A DNA stretch of 24,710 nucleotides, from contig URNX01000049.1 of NCBI GenBank assembly GCA_900549415.1, positions 1-24,710 on the forward strand, given 5' to 3'. Both the position numbers and the translations under genes were made by a program. The stretch is from an uncultured bacterium. GTDB lineage: Bacteria; Verrucomicrobiota; Lentisphaeria; Victivallales; UBA1829. The notes under the pieces were generated by a model. The model made no database searches, was not told the DNA's origin, and saw nothing but the letters and a program-made list of their open reading frames with translations. Of the stretch, positions 7,097 to 14,490 are shown in pieces. Numbering within the stretch: the stretch's first letter is position 1; each line of letters opens with the position of its first letter.

Positions 7097-8869
7097 TCAG
7101 AACGGAATTTCGTCCGGATCGGAATCCTCGTGAGATATTCCCGAATCATCCGGAGTATAAGATGACGGTTCTTCCGTTTCCATTTCTGCCGAATCATCAC
7201 CGGGTTCGCGCATGACCGGGCGCTCTTGCAAACGCCAGCCGGTGATGCGTTCGAACTTCTCTCCCGTAACAGTTTTTACCGTAATGGAGGCCGGTTTCGC
7301 CAGCAGACCTTCGTTTGCCAGAGCAACGGCCTCATGTGCCGTTGTCGGAACCGGACAGCCAATGGCGGCGCGTTTCCGCCACCACTTTTCGAATTTGTCG
7401 CGGGCGTATCCTGTATGTTCCGGACAGACCCACTCCGATTTGAACTCATTGAAGCCGACTTGATAATCAACCCGCATGGTGCGCGGCGTTCCTGGCTCAG
7501 CGTACCGCTTCTCATGGACGCAGTAATACACGTCCTTTACCTCATAATTGGTGTAGTCGATCTGCCCGGAAATGATTCCTGCGGAAGAAGCCCGTTCTGA
7601 AAGGTTGCTTTTCCCGGATGGCGGGAACTCGAAGCCGCATTGCGGACATTTCGTGTAAGCCGCGTGGATCAGAGCCAGACACTGCGGACACTTCTTCGCC
7701 GGTGCGTCGCCGCCTTTGCTGGCACCCGGCTCCTTGACTCGAATCATGTCCACCGGACCGTGCCTCAAAATGTTTCCGCCGTAGTCCAGAACCAAGCAAT
7801 TTTGTTTGCCGGTTTGAGGGGACAGGCGTGTGCCTCTGCCGACCATCTGAATCAGCAGTCCGGCGCTGTTGGTCGGACGCAGAAGCACCACGCAATCGGT
7901 ATTCACTGCATCGAAGCCGGTGGTAAGGACGTTCACGTTTGCCAGAAACTTCAGCGGCGGTTTGCCAGCGCCGAAAAGGTCGGCCGGAACAAAATCACCT
8001 TTGAACCGGGCGATGATTTCCGCCCGTTCAGCATCGGAAGTTTCTCCGGTGACCATGGCGCACTCCTGTCCGGAATACGCCTGGATTTTCTCCGCCACAT
8101 GTTTGCAGTGTTCCACGCTGGTCGTGAAGAGCAGCACCGATTTCCGGTTGCGGGTCAAGTCCACGATCTCCCGGCAGGCAGAATCAACGATTGCATCATT
8201 GTCCATCGCTTCCGACATTTCCTCTCTGATGAATTCGCCGCCGCGGATGTGCAGATTGTCCAGATTTGCTTCTGTCCGTCCAGCCCTGGAAATCAGCGGA
8301 GAAAGATACCCCTGCGCGATCATCTCCTTCAAACCGGCTTCGTAGCACACTTCGTTCAGAATGTTGTCCGGCTGACAGATCAGTCCTCCTTTGAGACGGA
8401 ATGGAGTTGCGGTCAAGCCGATTACCCGGACGTGCGGATTCACAATTTTCGCCTCTTTCAGGAAGGTGCGGTATATACCATCCCCATCGGGAGCAATAAG
8501 GTGGGCTTCGTCCACGATTACCAGATCAAACGGGCCGAGGTCACATGCTTTGTTGTAGACGCTCTGAATTCCTGCTACGATGATTTGCTCCGTGGTATCG
8601 CGACTTCTGAGTCCGGCGGAATAGATGCCGACCCTCAATTCCGGACAGAGTTTGCGGATCTTGTCGGCATTTTGTTCCAGCTATTCCTTGACATGGGCTA
8701 AGATCAGCACGCGTCCATTCCATTTTTCGACGGAATCCTTTGCAATCTGAGCGAGAACCAGCGATTTTCCACACCCCGTTGGCAGCACCACGCATGGGTT
8801 TGTTTCTTTGTTGCGGAGGTGGTTGTAGACCGCATCGACCGCAGCCTGCTGATAGGGGCGAAGTTCCAT
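7097..8869 (-). pseudogene. SF2 DEAH-type helicase interrupted by an in-frame TAG
   Basis: The frame from the ATG at 8869 to the TGA at 7097 encodes one helicase but contains a TAG at 8681-8683. Before the stop there are MELRPYQQAAVDAVY and the Walker A motif PTGCGKS. After it come VDEAHLI (motif II), GLTATPFRL (motif III), QMVGRGTRLS (motif VI), a zinc ribbon (CPQC twice) and an acidic tail ending DEIPF. The stop falls within AHVKE-stop-LEQNADKI, where relatives would have a leucine, so one T-to-A change in TTG explains it. A TTG further on (8638) could restart translation, but that product lacks the P-loop. Related phage helicases act in replication or recombination. A sequencing error or suppression cannot be excluded. 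Confidence 0.85.
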
Positions 8870-8914
8870 TTTTTCTCTTTCTCTAAATTTTTGCGTCATT
8901 TCAAACACTTTTGC

Positions 8915-8943
8915 TTGACATTGTGCTGCAAATGCGTTATATT
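8915..8943 (+). promoter_or_regulatory. Consensus sigma70 promoter of the RelB/YafQ pair
   Basis: TTGACA (8915-8920), a 17-base spacer and TATATT (8938-8943) lie just before the antitoxin gene. The spacing is ideal. It points opposite to the surrounding phage operon, giving the toxin-antitoxin pair independent expression. Confidence 0.8.
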
Positions 8944-8969
8944 AAATGCAGAACCATAGGAGGTGCATT

Positions 8970-9248
8970 ATGGCTGCAACAACTGTAAGTTTTAGTGTCA
9001 GAACCGATCCTGTCTTGAAAAAACAGGCGGATTTATTTCTTGAAAATGTCGGCATGACTATGTCAACGGCGATCAATCTGTATCTTCGGAAGATTGTACT
9101 GGAACAGAGAATTCCGTTTGAAATTTCTTTACCGCAGTTAAGTCCCGAATCCAGAGTAGCTCTTCAAGAAGCAGAAGAACTCAAGCAACCCGGTGTCGGC
9201 AAGGTATTCAAAACCGTTGACGAACTTCGCGAGGATCTGCTTTCATGA
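8970..9248 (+). CDS. RelB/DinJ-family antitoxin
   Basis: The ATG at 8970 has AGGAGG 6 bases upstream and gives 92 residues; an earlier in-frame ATG at 8946 lies right after the -10 box and is not favoured. The N-terminus (TVSFSVRTDPVLKKQADLFL, then MTMSTAINLYLRKIV) is the ribbon-helix-helix DNA-binding part of RelB/DinJ antitoxins. The C-terminal part, with PGVGKVFKTVDELREDLLS, resembles the toxin-wrapping segment. It is expected to neutralise the adjacent YafQ toxin and repress its own promoter. The stop overlaps the toxin start by 4 bases. Confidence 0.9.
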   Translation: MAATTVSFSVRTDPVLKKQADLFLENVGMTMSTAINLYLRKIVLEQRIPFEISLPQLSPESRVALQEAEELKQPGVGKVFKTVDELREDLLS

Positions 9249-9526
9249 TCTATGAAATCAAGCGTACTGCGCAATTCAAGAAAGATGTCAAACGAATGCT
9301 GAAACAAGGTAAGGAGCTTCAGGATATGCTTGATATTGTTGAAATGCTGCAAAGAGATATCCCGCTTCCGGAAAAGTGTCACGACCATCCCCTTTCCGGA
9401 AACTGGAAAGGTAAAAGAGAGTGTCATATTGATCCGGATTGGTTGTTGATTTACGAGAAGTATGAAAATCTTCTTTTGCTGACATTAGTCAGAACCGGGT
9501 CTCACAGCCAAACGCTTAAGATTTAA
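9245..9526 (+). CDS. YafQ-family mRNA interferase toxin
   Basis: A 93-residue RelE-superfamily toxin, coupled to the antitoxin by an ATGA overlap. It carries HDHPLSGNWKGKRECHIDPD (residues 46-65) and a C-terminal GSHSQTL. His48, His61, Asp65 and His87 align with the four active-site residues known in E. coli YafQ (His50, His63, Asp67, His87). The family cleaves mRNA at the ribosome, preferentially at lysine codons. The motif set is complete, so it is probably active. The cassette sits inside the leftward phage operon on the opposite strand, and its 3' end runs into the end of the frameshifted HTH gene. Confidence 0.92.
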   Translation: MIYEIKRTAQFKKDVKRMLKQGKELQDMLDIVEMLQRDIPLPEKCHDHPLSGNWKGKRECHIDPDWLLIYEKYENLLLLTLVRTGSHSQTLKI

Positions 9527-9745
9527 TTTCCCGCTATCCGGATTCCCGCCTGAAGAAGTTTCTTGCGAATTGACTCTTTGATTCCTTTCAGCTGTTTCCG
9601 CTTGATTTTGAGTTCCCTGCAAATTTCGCCGTCTTCGTAATTGCTCTGATAAAGAAAGCAGACGTTCCGTATCGCTGTCTATGCTTTTCAAATAGTCCTG
9701 CACTATTTTTCGTCGCAGACCTCCGTTTTGTCTCCGTTCTTCCAT
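9523..9745 (-). pseudogene. Small HTH (sigma region 4-like) gene with a frameshift
   Basis: Two frames combine to one plausible protein. From the ATG at 9745 the first frame gives MEERRQNGGLRRKIVQDYLK through DTERLLSL. The adjoining frame then continues YQSNYEDGEICRELKIKRKQ and ends RKKLLQAGIRIAGN at a TAA (9523-9525). The second part is a helix-turn-helix similar in pattern to the end of the sigma-like protein at 12477-13070 (which ends IRKALIEAGAIIRGKNN). The switch occurs near a run of pyrimidines (CTTTCTTTATCAG on the minus strand, around 9645-9660). One extra base there would account for it. The gene overlaps the resolvase end by 43 bases. It may be a pseudogene, a sequencing error or a recoded gene. 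Confidence 0.5.
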
Positions 9746-10104
9746 TCTATTCTATCCATATTTTCCAGTTTTATGAAACACATACCACCTTCCATCGGTT
9801 CATGCATTTCAAGCAGGATTCGTTTGATCTGACTGTCATCTTTGAAAAGTCCTGTAGCCTGCAGTGTATCAAGCAGAACCTTGCCGCCAACGTTATCCAA
9901 ATCGCGGCGGCGCTTGTCCGGCGAGTAAAATTGAGCGTGAAGAGAAATCTTTCCTTTTAATTGAGGAATTTCTAGCTGGGAGACTATTCCCGCTACAATC
10001 TCGCGGTATTTTCTGCCGTCACGCGAGATGAGGACTCTCGGTCCCACGTAACGGTAGTAGTGATTGACGCTGGGCGGCCACGGCAATTCAAATTCCGCCG
10101 TCAT
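9703..10104 (-). CDS. rusA: RusA-family Holliday junction resolvase
   Basis: The start at 10104 overlaps the stop of the upstream gene (ATGA), giving 133 residues. The N-terminus FELPWPPSVNHYYR is the RusA signature. The acidic active-site residues are present in KRRRDLDNVGGKVLLDTLQ (two aspartates) and LFKDDSQI (third position). RusA dimers resolve four-way junctions made during phage recombination or replication. It lies in the recombination part of the leftward operon with the RecE-like nuclease, the Sak4-like ATPase and the DUF669 protein. It ends in TAG, the only phage gene here that does, with an in-frame TGA five codons on. Confidence 0.92.
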   Translation of the reverse strand: MTAEFELPWPPSVNHYYRYVGPRVLISRDGRKYREIVAGIVSQLEIPQLKGKISLHAQFYSPDKRRRDLDNVGGKVLLDTLQATGLFKDDSQIKRILLEMHEPMEGGMCFIKLENMDRIEWKNGDKTEVCDEK

Positions 10105-10571
10105 TGCCGCGCCCACGGCGGAACAGATGGAGTCGCAGGAGGAACGCCGGCCGGCTGAGCGGACGCAATTCCCGACGCAGACGCTTTTGTCGAGTAACCC
10201 TTGATGTCATTGACAATGTCTCCGTCCGGCGTTTTGCGGCACTTGACCGTGATTGTAAGCGGCAGGTTGTGCAGCTCCACGGAGTCGCGGGGCTGTGGAA
10301 CATTGACTGCCCGGCAGATTGCGGAGAGGTCGGCTCGCGCCATGCGGACGGCGTCCGCATTGGGATTGTTCAGATTGAGCCTGGTCCAGAGTTTGCGTTT
10401 TTTGTACTCGCCGTCGATGATTTCAAATTCAAGCTGAAGGTATTCTCCGGTTCCAGCTTTGTTCGGTTTCATGTCGGAATCAACGATGACGGCTTGATAT
10501 TTCCCGGCAGGAATTGCATCAAAACCGACGCTGGGTTTGACTTCGTTTGCATTGAAATTAAGTGTTGCCAT
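10101..10571 (-). CDS. DUF669 family protein (putative ssDNA-binding)
   Basis: The ATG at 10571 has AAGGAAAAC upstream and gives 156 residues. The sequence FDAIPAGKYQAVIVDSDMKP, then GEYLQLEFEIIDGEYKKRKLW, then TRLNLNNPNADAV is the DUF669 pattern, with an OB-like beta-rich core. A Pro/Ala-rich tail ends in PPWARQ. DUF669 genes sit beside RecA-like ATPases and nucleases in phages, and a single-strand DNA-binding role is usually proposed. That role is inferred here from the same context. The acidic C-terminal tip typical of classical SSB is absent. Confidence 0.8.
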   Translation of the reverse strand: MATLNFNANEVKPSVGFDAIPAGKYQAVIVDSDMKPNKAGTGEYLQLEFEIIDGEYKKRKLWTRLNLNNPNADAVRMARADLSAICRAVNVPQPRDSVELHNLPLTITVKCRKTPDGDIVNDIKGYSTKASASGIASAQPAGVPPATPSVPPWARQ

Positions 10572-10588
10572 GATGTTTTCCTTCTGTT

Positions 10589-10729
10589 TTACGCGAGGCA
10601 GATTGCGTGGTTGCGGCAAATGTTTTTCGGAGGATGCGGCCAGTTCAAGCCAGTTGTCACCGCCGGACTTCCGGGACAGCGCAGATGTTCGAAGCGGACG
10701 ATTCCCTTTTGAAAATCATCCCGGATCAT
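10589..10729 (-). CDS. Doubtful 46-residue frame between the ATPase and DUF669 genes
   Basis: The 234-base gap 10572-10805 holds this frame (MIRDDFQKGIVRFEHLRCPG at its start) with AAGGTG 11 bases before the ATG. A second frame across the same bases reads GGDNWLELAASSEKHLPQPR and looks equally protein-like. A frameshifted small gene is possible, but neither frame matches a family I know. Confidence 0.25.
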   Translation of the reverse strand: MIRDDFQKGIVRFEHLRCPGSPAVTTGLNWPHPPKNICRNHAICLA

Positions 10730-10805
10730 CCGGCATTTTTCACCTTCTTGGATGATGCCGCCGCAGAGATCTCAGAGCAGTCGGTGGCGTGCGATGATGA
10801 GGCAT

Positions 10806-11567
10806 TCAGACATTTTTCGCCTCGACTTTCTGATATGCTTCAATGAAAGCCTGCCACGAGAGCGGAATTTCTGACGGCAGCCCGTAGCGGTTCTTTGCGA
10901 TGCAGGCGGGTGAGCCGACGGTCCGGATCACACGCTCGCCTCCGTCCGCACCGATGGGGGCGGCAATCGTCCGGTCGCTGGAGTCTTTGGAGACCCGGAA
11001 CTTTTTGTTTGCGAACAAAACTGCGTCGACCCATTCCGCGATCAGGCTCGCCGCGTGCTTGTGAAGGCGCGGTGTGTAGCGGTCGTAGGCGGCGTTTTCC
11101 GGATCTTCAAAGCGCTCCACCTTGGCATGAGCGACCAGAATGACCATCATTCCGCGTTTGTCGCGCAGTTCCTGCAGAAGGTTGACGACTTTGCTCCAGT
11201 GAGTCAAGGCATGAGTGTATCCCTTGCCATAGCCTCCGTCCGCCTTTTCGATGGAACGGACTCCGAATTCACGGCAGACCTCGTCGAAAATGATGCGTTC
11301 GAGCCAGTCCGCAGAATCGATGACAACCGTCTGGAAATCGTGCGGTTCATCCCGAAGAGCGGTCAGTTCCGCCAGCACCTCCGGCAAATTGTGCGCAAGA
11401 GGAAACTTCCGGCAGTCGATTTCGCCGAGACCGTCCTCGGTCTGGAAGAAGATCGCTCCCGGCGCAGATGCTCCAAACGTACTTTTCCCCACGCCTTCGC
11501 TGCCGTAAATCATGATGCGGGGCGGTTTGTTTTCTTTGCCGGACTGAATGTTTTCAAGCATTCCCAT
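10806..11567 (-). CDS. Sak4-like RecA-fold ATPase (phage AAA_24-type ATP-binding protein)
   Basis: A 253-residue protein with AAGGA 8 bases before the ATG. The Walker A motif is YGSEGVGKST (21-30) and the Walker B strand is FQTVVIDSAD (78-87). Then come a helix-rich part, MMVILVAHAKVERFEDP and a C-terminal domain with GSPACIAKNRYGLP. This is the typical arrangement of phage RecA-like single-domain proteins of the Sak4 group, which work with phage SSBs in strand annealing or exchange. Its neighbours (DUF669, RusA, RecE-type nuclease) fit a complete phage recombination set. A role in replication initiation or as another P-loop NTPase cannot be excluded. Confidence 0.8.
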   Translation of the reverse strand: MGMLENIQSGKENKPPRIMIYGSEGVGKSTFGASAPGAIFFQTEDGLGEIDCRKFPLAHNLPEVLAELTALRDEPHDFQTVVIDSADWLERIIFDEVCREFGVRSIEKADGGYGKGYTHALTHWSKVVNLLQELRDKRGMMVILVAHAKVERFEDPENAAYDRYTPRLHKHAASLIAEWVDAVLFANKKFRVSKDSSDRTIAAPIGADGGERVIRTVGSPACIAKNRYGLPSEIPLSWQAFIEAYQKVEAKNV

Positions 11568-11584
11568 AGTTCAATTTCCTTTTG

Positions 11585-12388
11585 TTAGAGAGTGTCAATG
11601 ATGCGTTTTTCTTCATAACCGGTGGGCCAGGAGCCTGTGTTCAGGCATTCCCGATAATTCCGCAGTGCAGACTGATTGATCTGTTCCGCGAGGTTCAGCA
11701 CTTCCTCCGTCAACTTCCAGACGCCGGAGGAAAACGGTTCATTTTTTTCGACGGCAATTATGTGGACCGGAACCGTGCAGCCGGTCGCTTCACGGATGAC
11801 GGCCCGGTAAAAGGCCATTTGGAAGATATATCCGAACCTGCGGCAGTCAGATTCAAACCATTTCAGGCTGTCGCTGGTTTTGAGATCGACCAGACCGGAC
11901 TCCGGCGAAAACCAATCCATACGGATCTGGCATGGAACGCCGCAGTATTCGGCCCGGACAACCCCTTCCGCTTCGCCGGCGGCAAGCAGTTCTTCTGCAG
12001 CCGGGTGAAGCCAGACACTGCGCTGCAGTTTCAGAAGGAAATTGAAATCCTTTCCGGAAACGATCTCACGCTCCTGCTTCGCCGCCCATTCCGCAAACGC
12101 TTTGGTGCTGCGCCCGTAGGATTCGCCTGTACGGGGATTGAGTGGTCCGTCACTCACGACGTATTCGCGGTCAAAGGCGTTCCGTCCTTCCAGAATGAGA
12201 CTGTGTGCCGCGCGTCCCATGATGAACGCCGCAGATTCTTTTTCTTCGATTTCTCCGGTGATTTCTTTGCAGTAGAGAGCCGGGGATTCCCGGAAGTCCA
12301 CCAACAGATGGCTGGACATGAATTCTCCGCTGCGGCTCCTGGCGTGGTATTCGTTCGCAGGTTCATGAATGATGAAGTTGGTGTCCAT
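11585..12388 (-). CDS. RecE-type PD-(D/E)XK exonuclease (DUF3799-like)
   Basis: The ATG at 12388 has AAGGAAAAG upstream, giving 267 residues. Residues consistent with the RecE/lambda-exonuclease fold are His62 (MGRAAHSLIL), Glu141 (GEAEGVVRAEY), Asp158 (IRMDWF), Asp168 and Lys170 (LVDLKT), and Gln190 (FQMAFYRAV). Such enzymes digest 5' strands of double-stranded DNA to give 3' tails for annealing proteins, here presumably the Sak4-like ATPase and DUF669 protein downstream. The 72 bases upstream of the start are nearly identical to those upstream of the methyltransferase at 16562, so it is likely regulated separately from the sigma-like gene 89 bases upstream. Confidence 0.85.
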   Translation of the reverse strand: MDTNFIIHEPANEYHARSRSGEFMSSHLLVDFRESPALYCKEITGEIEEKESAAFIMGRAAHSLILEGRNAFDREYVVSDGPLNPRTGESYGRSTKAFAEWAAKQEREIVSGKDFNFLLKLQRSVWLHPAAEELLAAGEAEGVVRAEYCGVPCQIRMDWFSPESGLVDLKTSDSLKWFESDCRRFGYIFQMAFYRAVIREATGCTVPVHIIAVEKNEPFSSGVWKLTEEVLNLAEQINQSALRNYRECLNTGSWPTGYEEKRIIDTL

Positions 12389-12478
12389 GGTGCTTTTCCT
12401 TTTTGTAGATGCGTTGCTCTCTATCGGGGTTATTGCCAGACAGGGTATCAAATTGGCCCCGATTTTTGAAAAAATTTC
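12389..12478 (-). promoter_or_regulatory. Conserved leader element, copy A
   Basis: Read on the minus strand, a T-run is followed by GGGGCCAA, CCCTG, TGGCAATAACCCC and ATAGAGA (core 12460 down to 12418). GGGG and CCCC plus CCA and TGG can pair into a hairpin. Exactly 72 bases separate the first G from the start codon. Copy B at 16473-16561 has the same layout; the 43-base cores share 34 positions, and most differences lie in the loop. Confidence 0.75.
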
Positions 12479-13070
12479 AATTATTTTTCCCGCGGATAAT
12501 GGCTCCAGCCTCAATCAAGGCTTTTCTGATGATGGGAATTCTGATGCGGACGGCTTTTCTGGAAAGCGCGGTTCGTCTGGTGATTTCGGATGCGCTGCAC
12601 CCGGCAATCAGGAGGCGGCAAATTGTCTGCATATCCGGAGACAGGCTGTTAATGACAGAGCGGATGAGAAGAATCTGGTCCTGCCGTCTATCTTCCTGCG
12701 TGGTTGCCTCTCCCGGCATTTGGATTGCTATTTTGATTTTCCGGTAATCCGGCGCATCGTCCGTGTCTTCAGCTTCGCTCATGGCGTCAATGGAAACGGC
12801 ATCCGCCAGAATACAGTATGTTGCTGAACGGAATTTTCGAACTACTCTGTACGCCATATTTTGCATTACGCCGTGAGCGAATGTCAGAAATTCGGCGTCT
12901 GAGGTATCATTGTAATTGTCTGCGTTGCGGACCGCCGCGAGAAGCAGTTCCTGGACGGCGTCGTCCATGTTCCGTTTCTGTATCAGCCCCTGACGGACGA
13001 TGGGACCAATGAGTGATTTTGCGATTCGGGCGAGTGTCTGCGCTTCCGTGTCGGTGATAATGTGAGCCAT
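12477..13070 (-). CDS. Phage sigma-like factor (region 2 and region 4 domains)
   Basis: The ATG at 13070 has GGGGAGGAG about 8 bases upstream, giving 197 residues. Residues 33-80 (MDDAVQELLLAAVRNADNYN, then FLTFAHGVMQNMAYRVVRKF) match the helical region 2 of ECF-like sigma factors. Residues 137-188 (INSLSPDMQTICRLLIAG, then SEITRRTALSRKAVRIRI) match the region 4 helix-turn-helix. It may direct host RNA polymerase to phage promoters; the family assignment is from pattern only. A GGTGTA palindrome cluster and a CCGCTC/GAGCGG hairpin (13089-13102) lie upstream, suggesting tight control. A paralogous-looking HTH gene lies at 9523-9745. Confidence 0.75.
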   Translation of the reverse strand: MAHIITDTEAQTLARIAKSLIGPIVRQGLIQKRNMDDAVQELLLAAVRNADNYNDTSDAEFLTFAHGVMQNMAYRVVRKFRSATYCILADAVSIDAMSEAEDTDDAPDYRKIKIAIQMPGEATTQEDRRQDQILLIRSVINSLSPDMQTICRLLIAGCSASEITRRTALSRKAVRIRIPIIRKALIEAGAIIRGKNN

Positions 13071-13413
13071 TTTTGCTCTCCTCCCCGGCCGCTCCAGAGC
13101 GGAAGGCGGAGGACTGAAGCGTCCGGCATTGTTCTTTTGTTTTTGCCTTCCGCTTCCCAATGGTGCAATTACACCGGAGCCAGTGCAGAAATGGGTGCTG
13201 CACCGGATGAAAAATCAGATTGTTGTTGATAATGAGATGGTTAGGTTGTTGAAAAATCTCAAAAATAGTTCTGAAAAGCTGGTGTAAAACCCGGTGTAAT
13301 ACACCAGACGGGGAGGTTTTACACCGGACTTCGCGCCGTAAACCGGGAAAACAGGGCAAAAAAAGCACCCTGCCGTGATTGACAGAGTGCGGAGAATCCA
13401 CTATAGGGTCGGA
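13071..13413. promoter_or_regulatory. Gene-free regulatory or origin-like spacer with GGTGTA palindromes
   Basis: This 343-base spacer holds no gene but has five symmetrical sites built on GGTGYA: GGTGCAATTACACC (13161-13174), GGTGCTGCACC (13193-13203), GGTGTAAAACC (13281-13291), GGTGTAATACACC (13293-13305) and GGTTTTACACC (13315-13325). The third and fifth are perfect inverted copies enclosing the fourth. An AT-rich stretch lies between 13210 and 13280. It may be the operator array of the sigma-like gene or a phage replication origin with iterons. Confidence 0.6.
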
Positions 13414-14490
13414 TCAGATTCTGGAGGGTTGGTAGTTGGAAGAGCCGAATTCATCGTCGCGGCTGACAAAGCGCACACGATAGCCTTCGCCTTTTACAAA
13501 TTCTATGGGGTCTCCGTCATTGATGTTCGGGAAAAATCTTCTCAAAGCGGCGCAGAGGTCAAGTTTCCGACGTTTCCAGGAGTCATATTCGCGTGTTCCT
13601 CTGGGCGGGAGCGGAAGAATTTTGCCCTGAATGGACAGCAACGCGAGCAGCGCCTTGAATGCCTGGGAGGGACAGCCCTTGACCTGGTTGCACAGACCAA
13701 GCTGCAGGTAACTGATCTGAACCGGAGCCTCCCCCTTGACCCAGATCGAAACATTGTCGCCGTCTTTTTTCCGGATGTGAACATCCGCCCACTTGGTGTC
13801 GGGAGCGCACTGGTATTCCGTCAGAGCCAGCGGCTGTCTGGCGGAACGCATGCCGTTCAGGAGATTCACGGTTTCGCCAGCTGCGGTAAAACAGCCGTCC
13901 GGGGCGATGGATACGCAGTCATCCAGCCCAAGACAGAGACACTTTTTCTTTTCCAGAGCGGAAAGCTGTTGCTTTGGAACATCCGCAAGTCTTCCGACAA
14001 GAAGAATAAAGGCCCTGTCTTCCCGAAGCAGGTTCTCCAGCCGATGTTCAAAGACCATCATATTACAATAATAGGATATATAGACCGGCATCCGGCATCC
14101 CGTTCCGGTTTTCAGATATCCGAGTTCCCAGAAAAAGGCGTCGTCCAGATCCACACCGGAAAATTCGATGCCGAGGGCATCGGCGATTTCCTTGGGGAAA
14201 CGGGCGTAATTCAGACTGAGAAAGCCGATGTCTTCAGGTGTGACCGGGATTCTTGGAAGGGTGATGTCCAGAGGACAGCATGCCATCAGACCGGAACTCA
14301 GTTCCCGGACTTTCCGGTAATGGCATTCCTCCGGACAGCCGGCGGAATCAGGGCAGAGCAAACGCGAAGCCTCCCCCGGAGCGGGATTCAGATATCTTGT
14401 TCTGAACTGCCCGATGTCAATGCCGGGAAGCAGAATTTTCCAGTCAAACAGCGGCAGCGATCTTGCATTCGCCAGCAAGGAGTTCCACAT
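13414..14490 (-). CDS. Uncharacterised protein with Cys cluster and C-terminal winged helix
   Basis: A 358-residue protein with AGAGG 6 bases before the ATG. A cysteine cluster, LLCPDSAGCPEECHYRK (44-60), followed by Cys71-Cys72, could bind zinc or a metal cluster. The last 90 residues fit an OmpR-type winged helix: FKALLALLSIQGK, KRRKLDLCAALRRFFP and a wing DPIEFVKGEGYRVRF. The middle has IRKKDGDNVSIWVKGEAPV, a beta-rich part. No transmembrane segment or catalytic motif is evident. It overlaps the upstream unknown gene by 47 bases and follows the repressor in one operon. A DNA-binding regulator or a sensor is inferred; the family is not one I know. Confidence 0.65.
   Translation of the reverse strand: MWNSLLANARSLPLFDWKILLPGIDIGQFRTRYLNPAPGEASRLLCPDSAGCPEECHYRKVRELSSGLMACCPLDITLPRIPVTPEDIGFLSLNYARFPKEIADALGIEFSGVDLDDAFFWELGYLKTGTGCRMPVYISYYCNMMVFEHRLENLLREDRAFILLVGRLADVPKQQLSALEKKKCLCLGLDDCVSIAPDGCFTAAGETVNLLNGMRSARQPLALTEYQCAPDTKWADVHIRKKDGDNVSIWVKGEAPVQISYLQLGLCNQVKGCPSQAFKALLALLSIQGKILPLPPRGTREYDSWKRRKLDLCAALRRFFPNINDGDPIEFVKGEGYRVRFVSRDDEFGSSNYQPSRI

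Noticed and set aside
7640..8701. Plus-strand frame opposite the helicase (353 residues)
   Set aside because: It mirrors the helicase on the other strand, lacks a ribosome-binding site and shows no known motif.
8681..9705. Genome-wide recoding of TAG as an amino acid in this phage
   Set aside because: Only one in-frame TAG occurs in about 20 kb of coding sequence; recoded phages usually have many. A nonsense mutation is simpler.
11582..12469. Plus-strand frame opposite the RecE-type nuclease (295 residues)
   Set aside because: Nuclease active-site motifs on the minus strand and a ribosome-binding site make that the real gene.
13350..13375. Intrinsic terminator after the Cys-cluster gene
   Set aside because: CAGGG and CCCTG flank a T-run, but the T-run is in the loop rather than after the stem, so it is not a normal terminator.
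12907..13401. Minus-strand frame spanning the GGTGTA spacer (164 residues)
   Set aside because: It overlaps the sigma-like gene start in another frame, has no ribosome-binding site and reads as low-complexity sequence.
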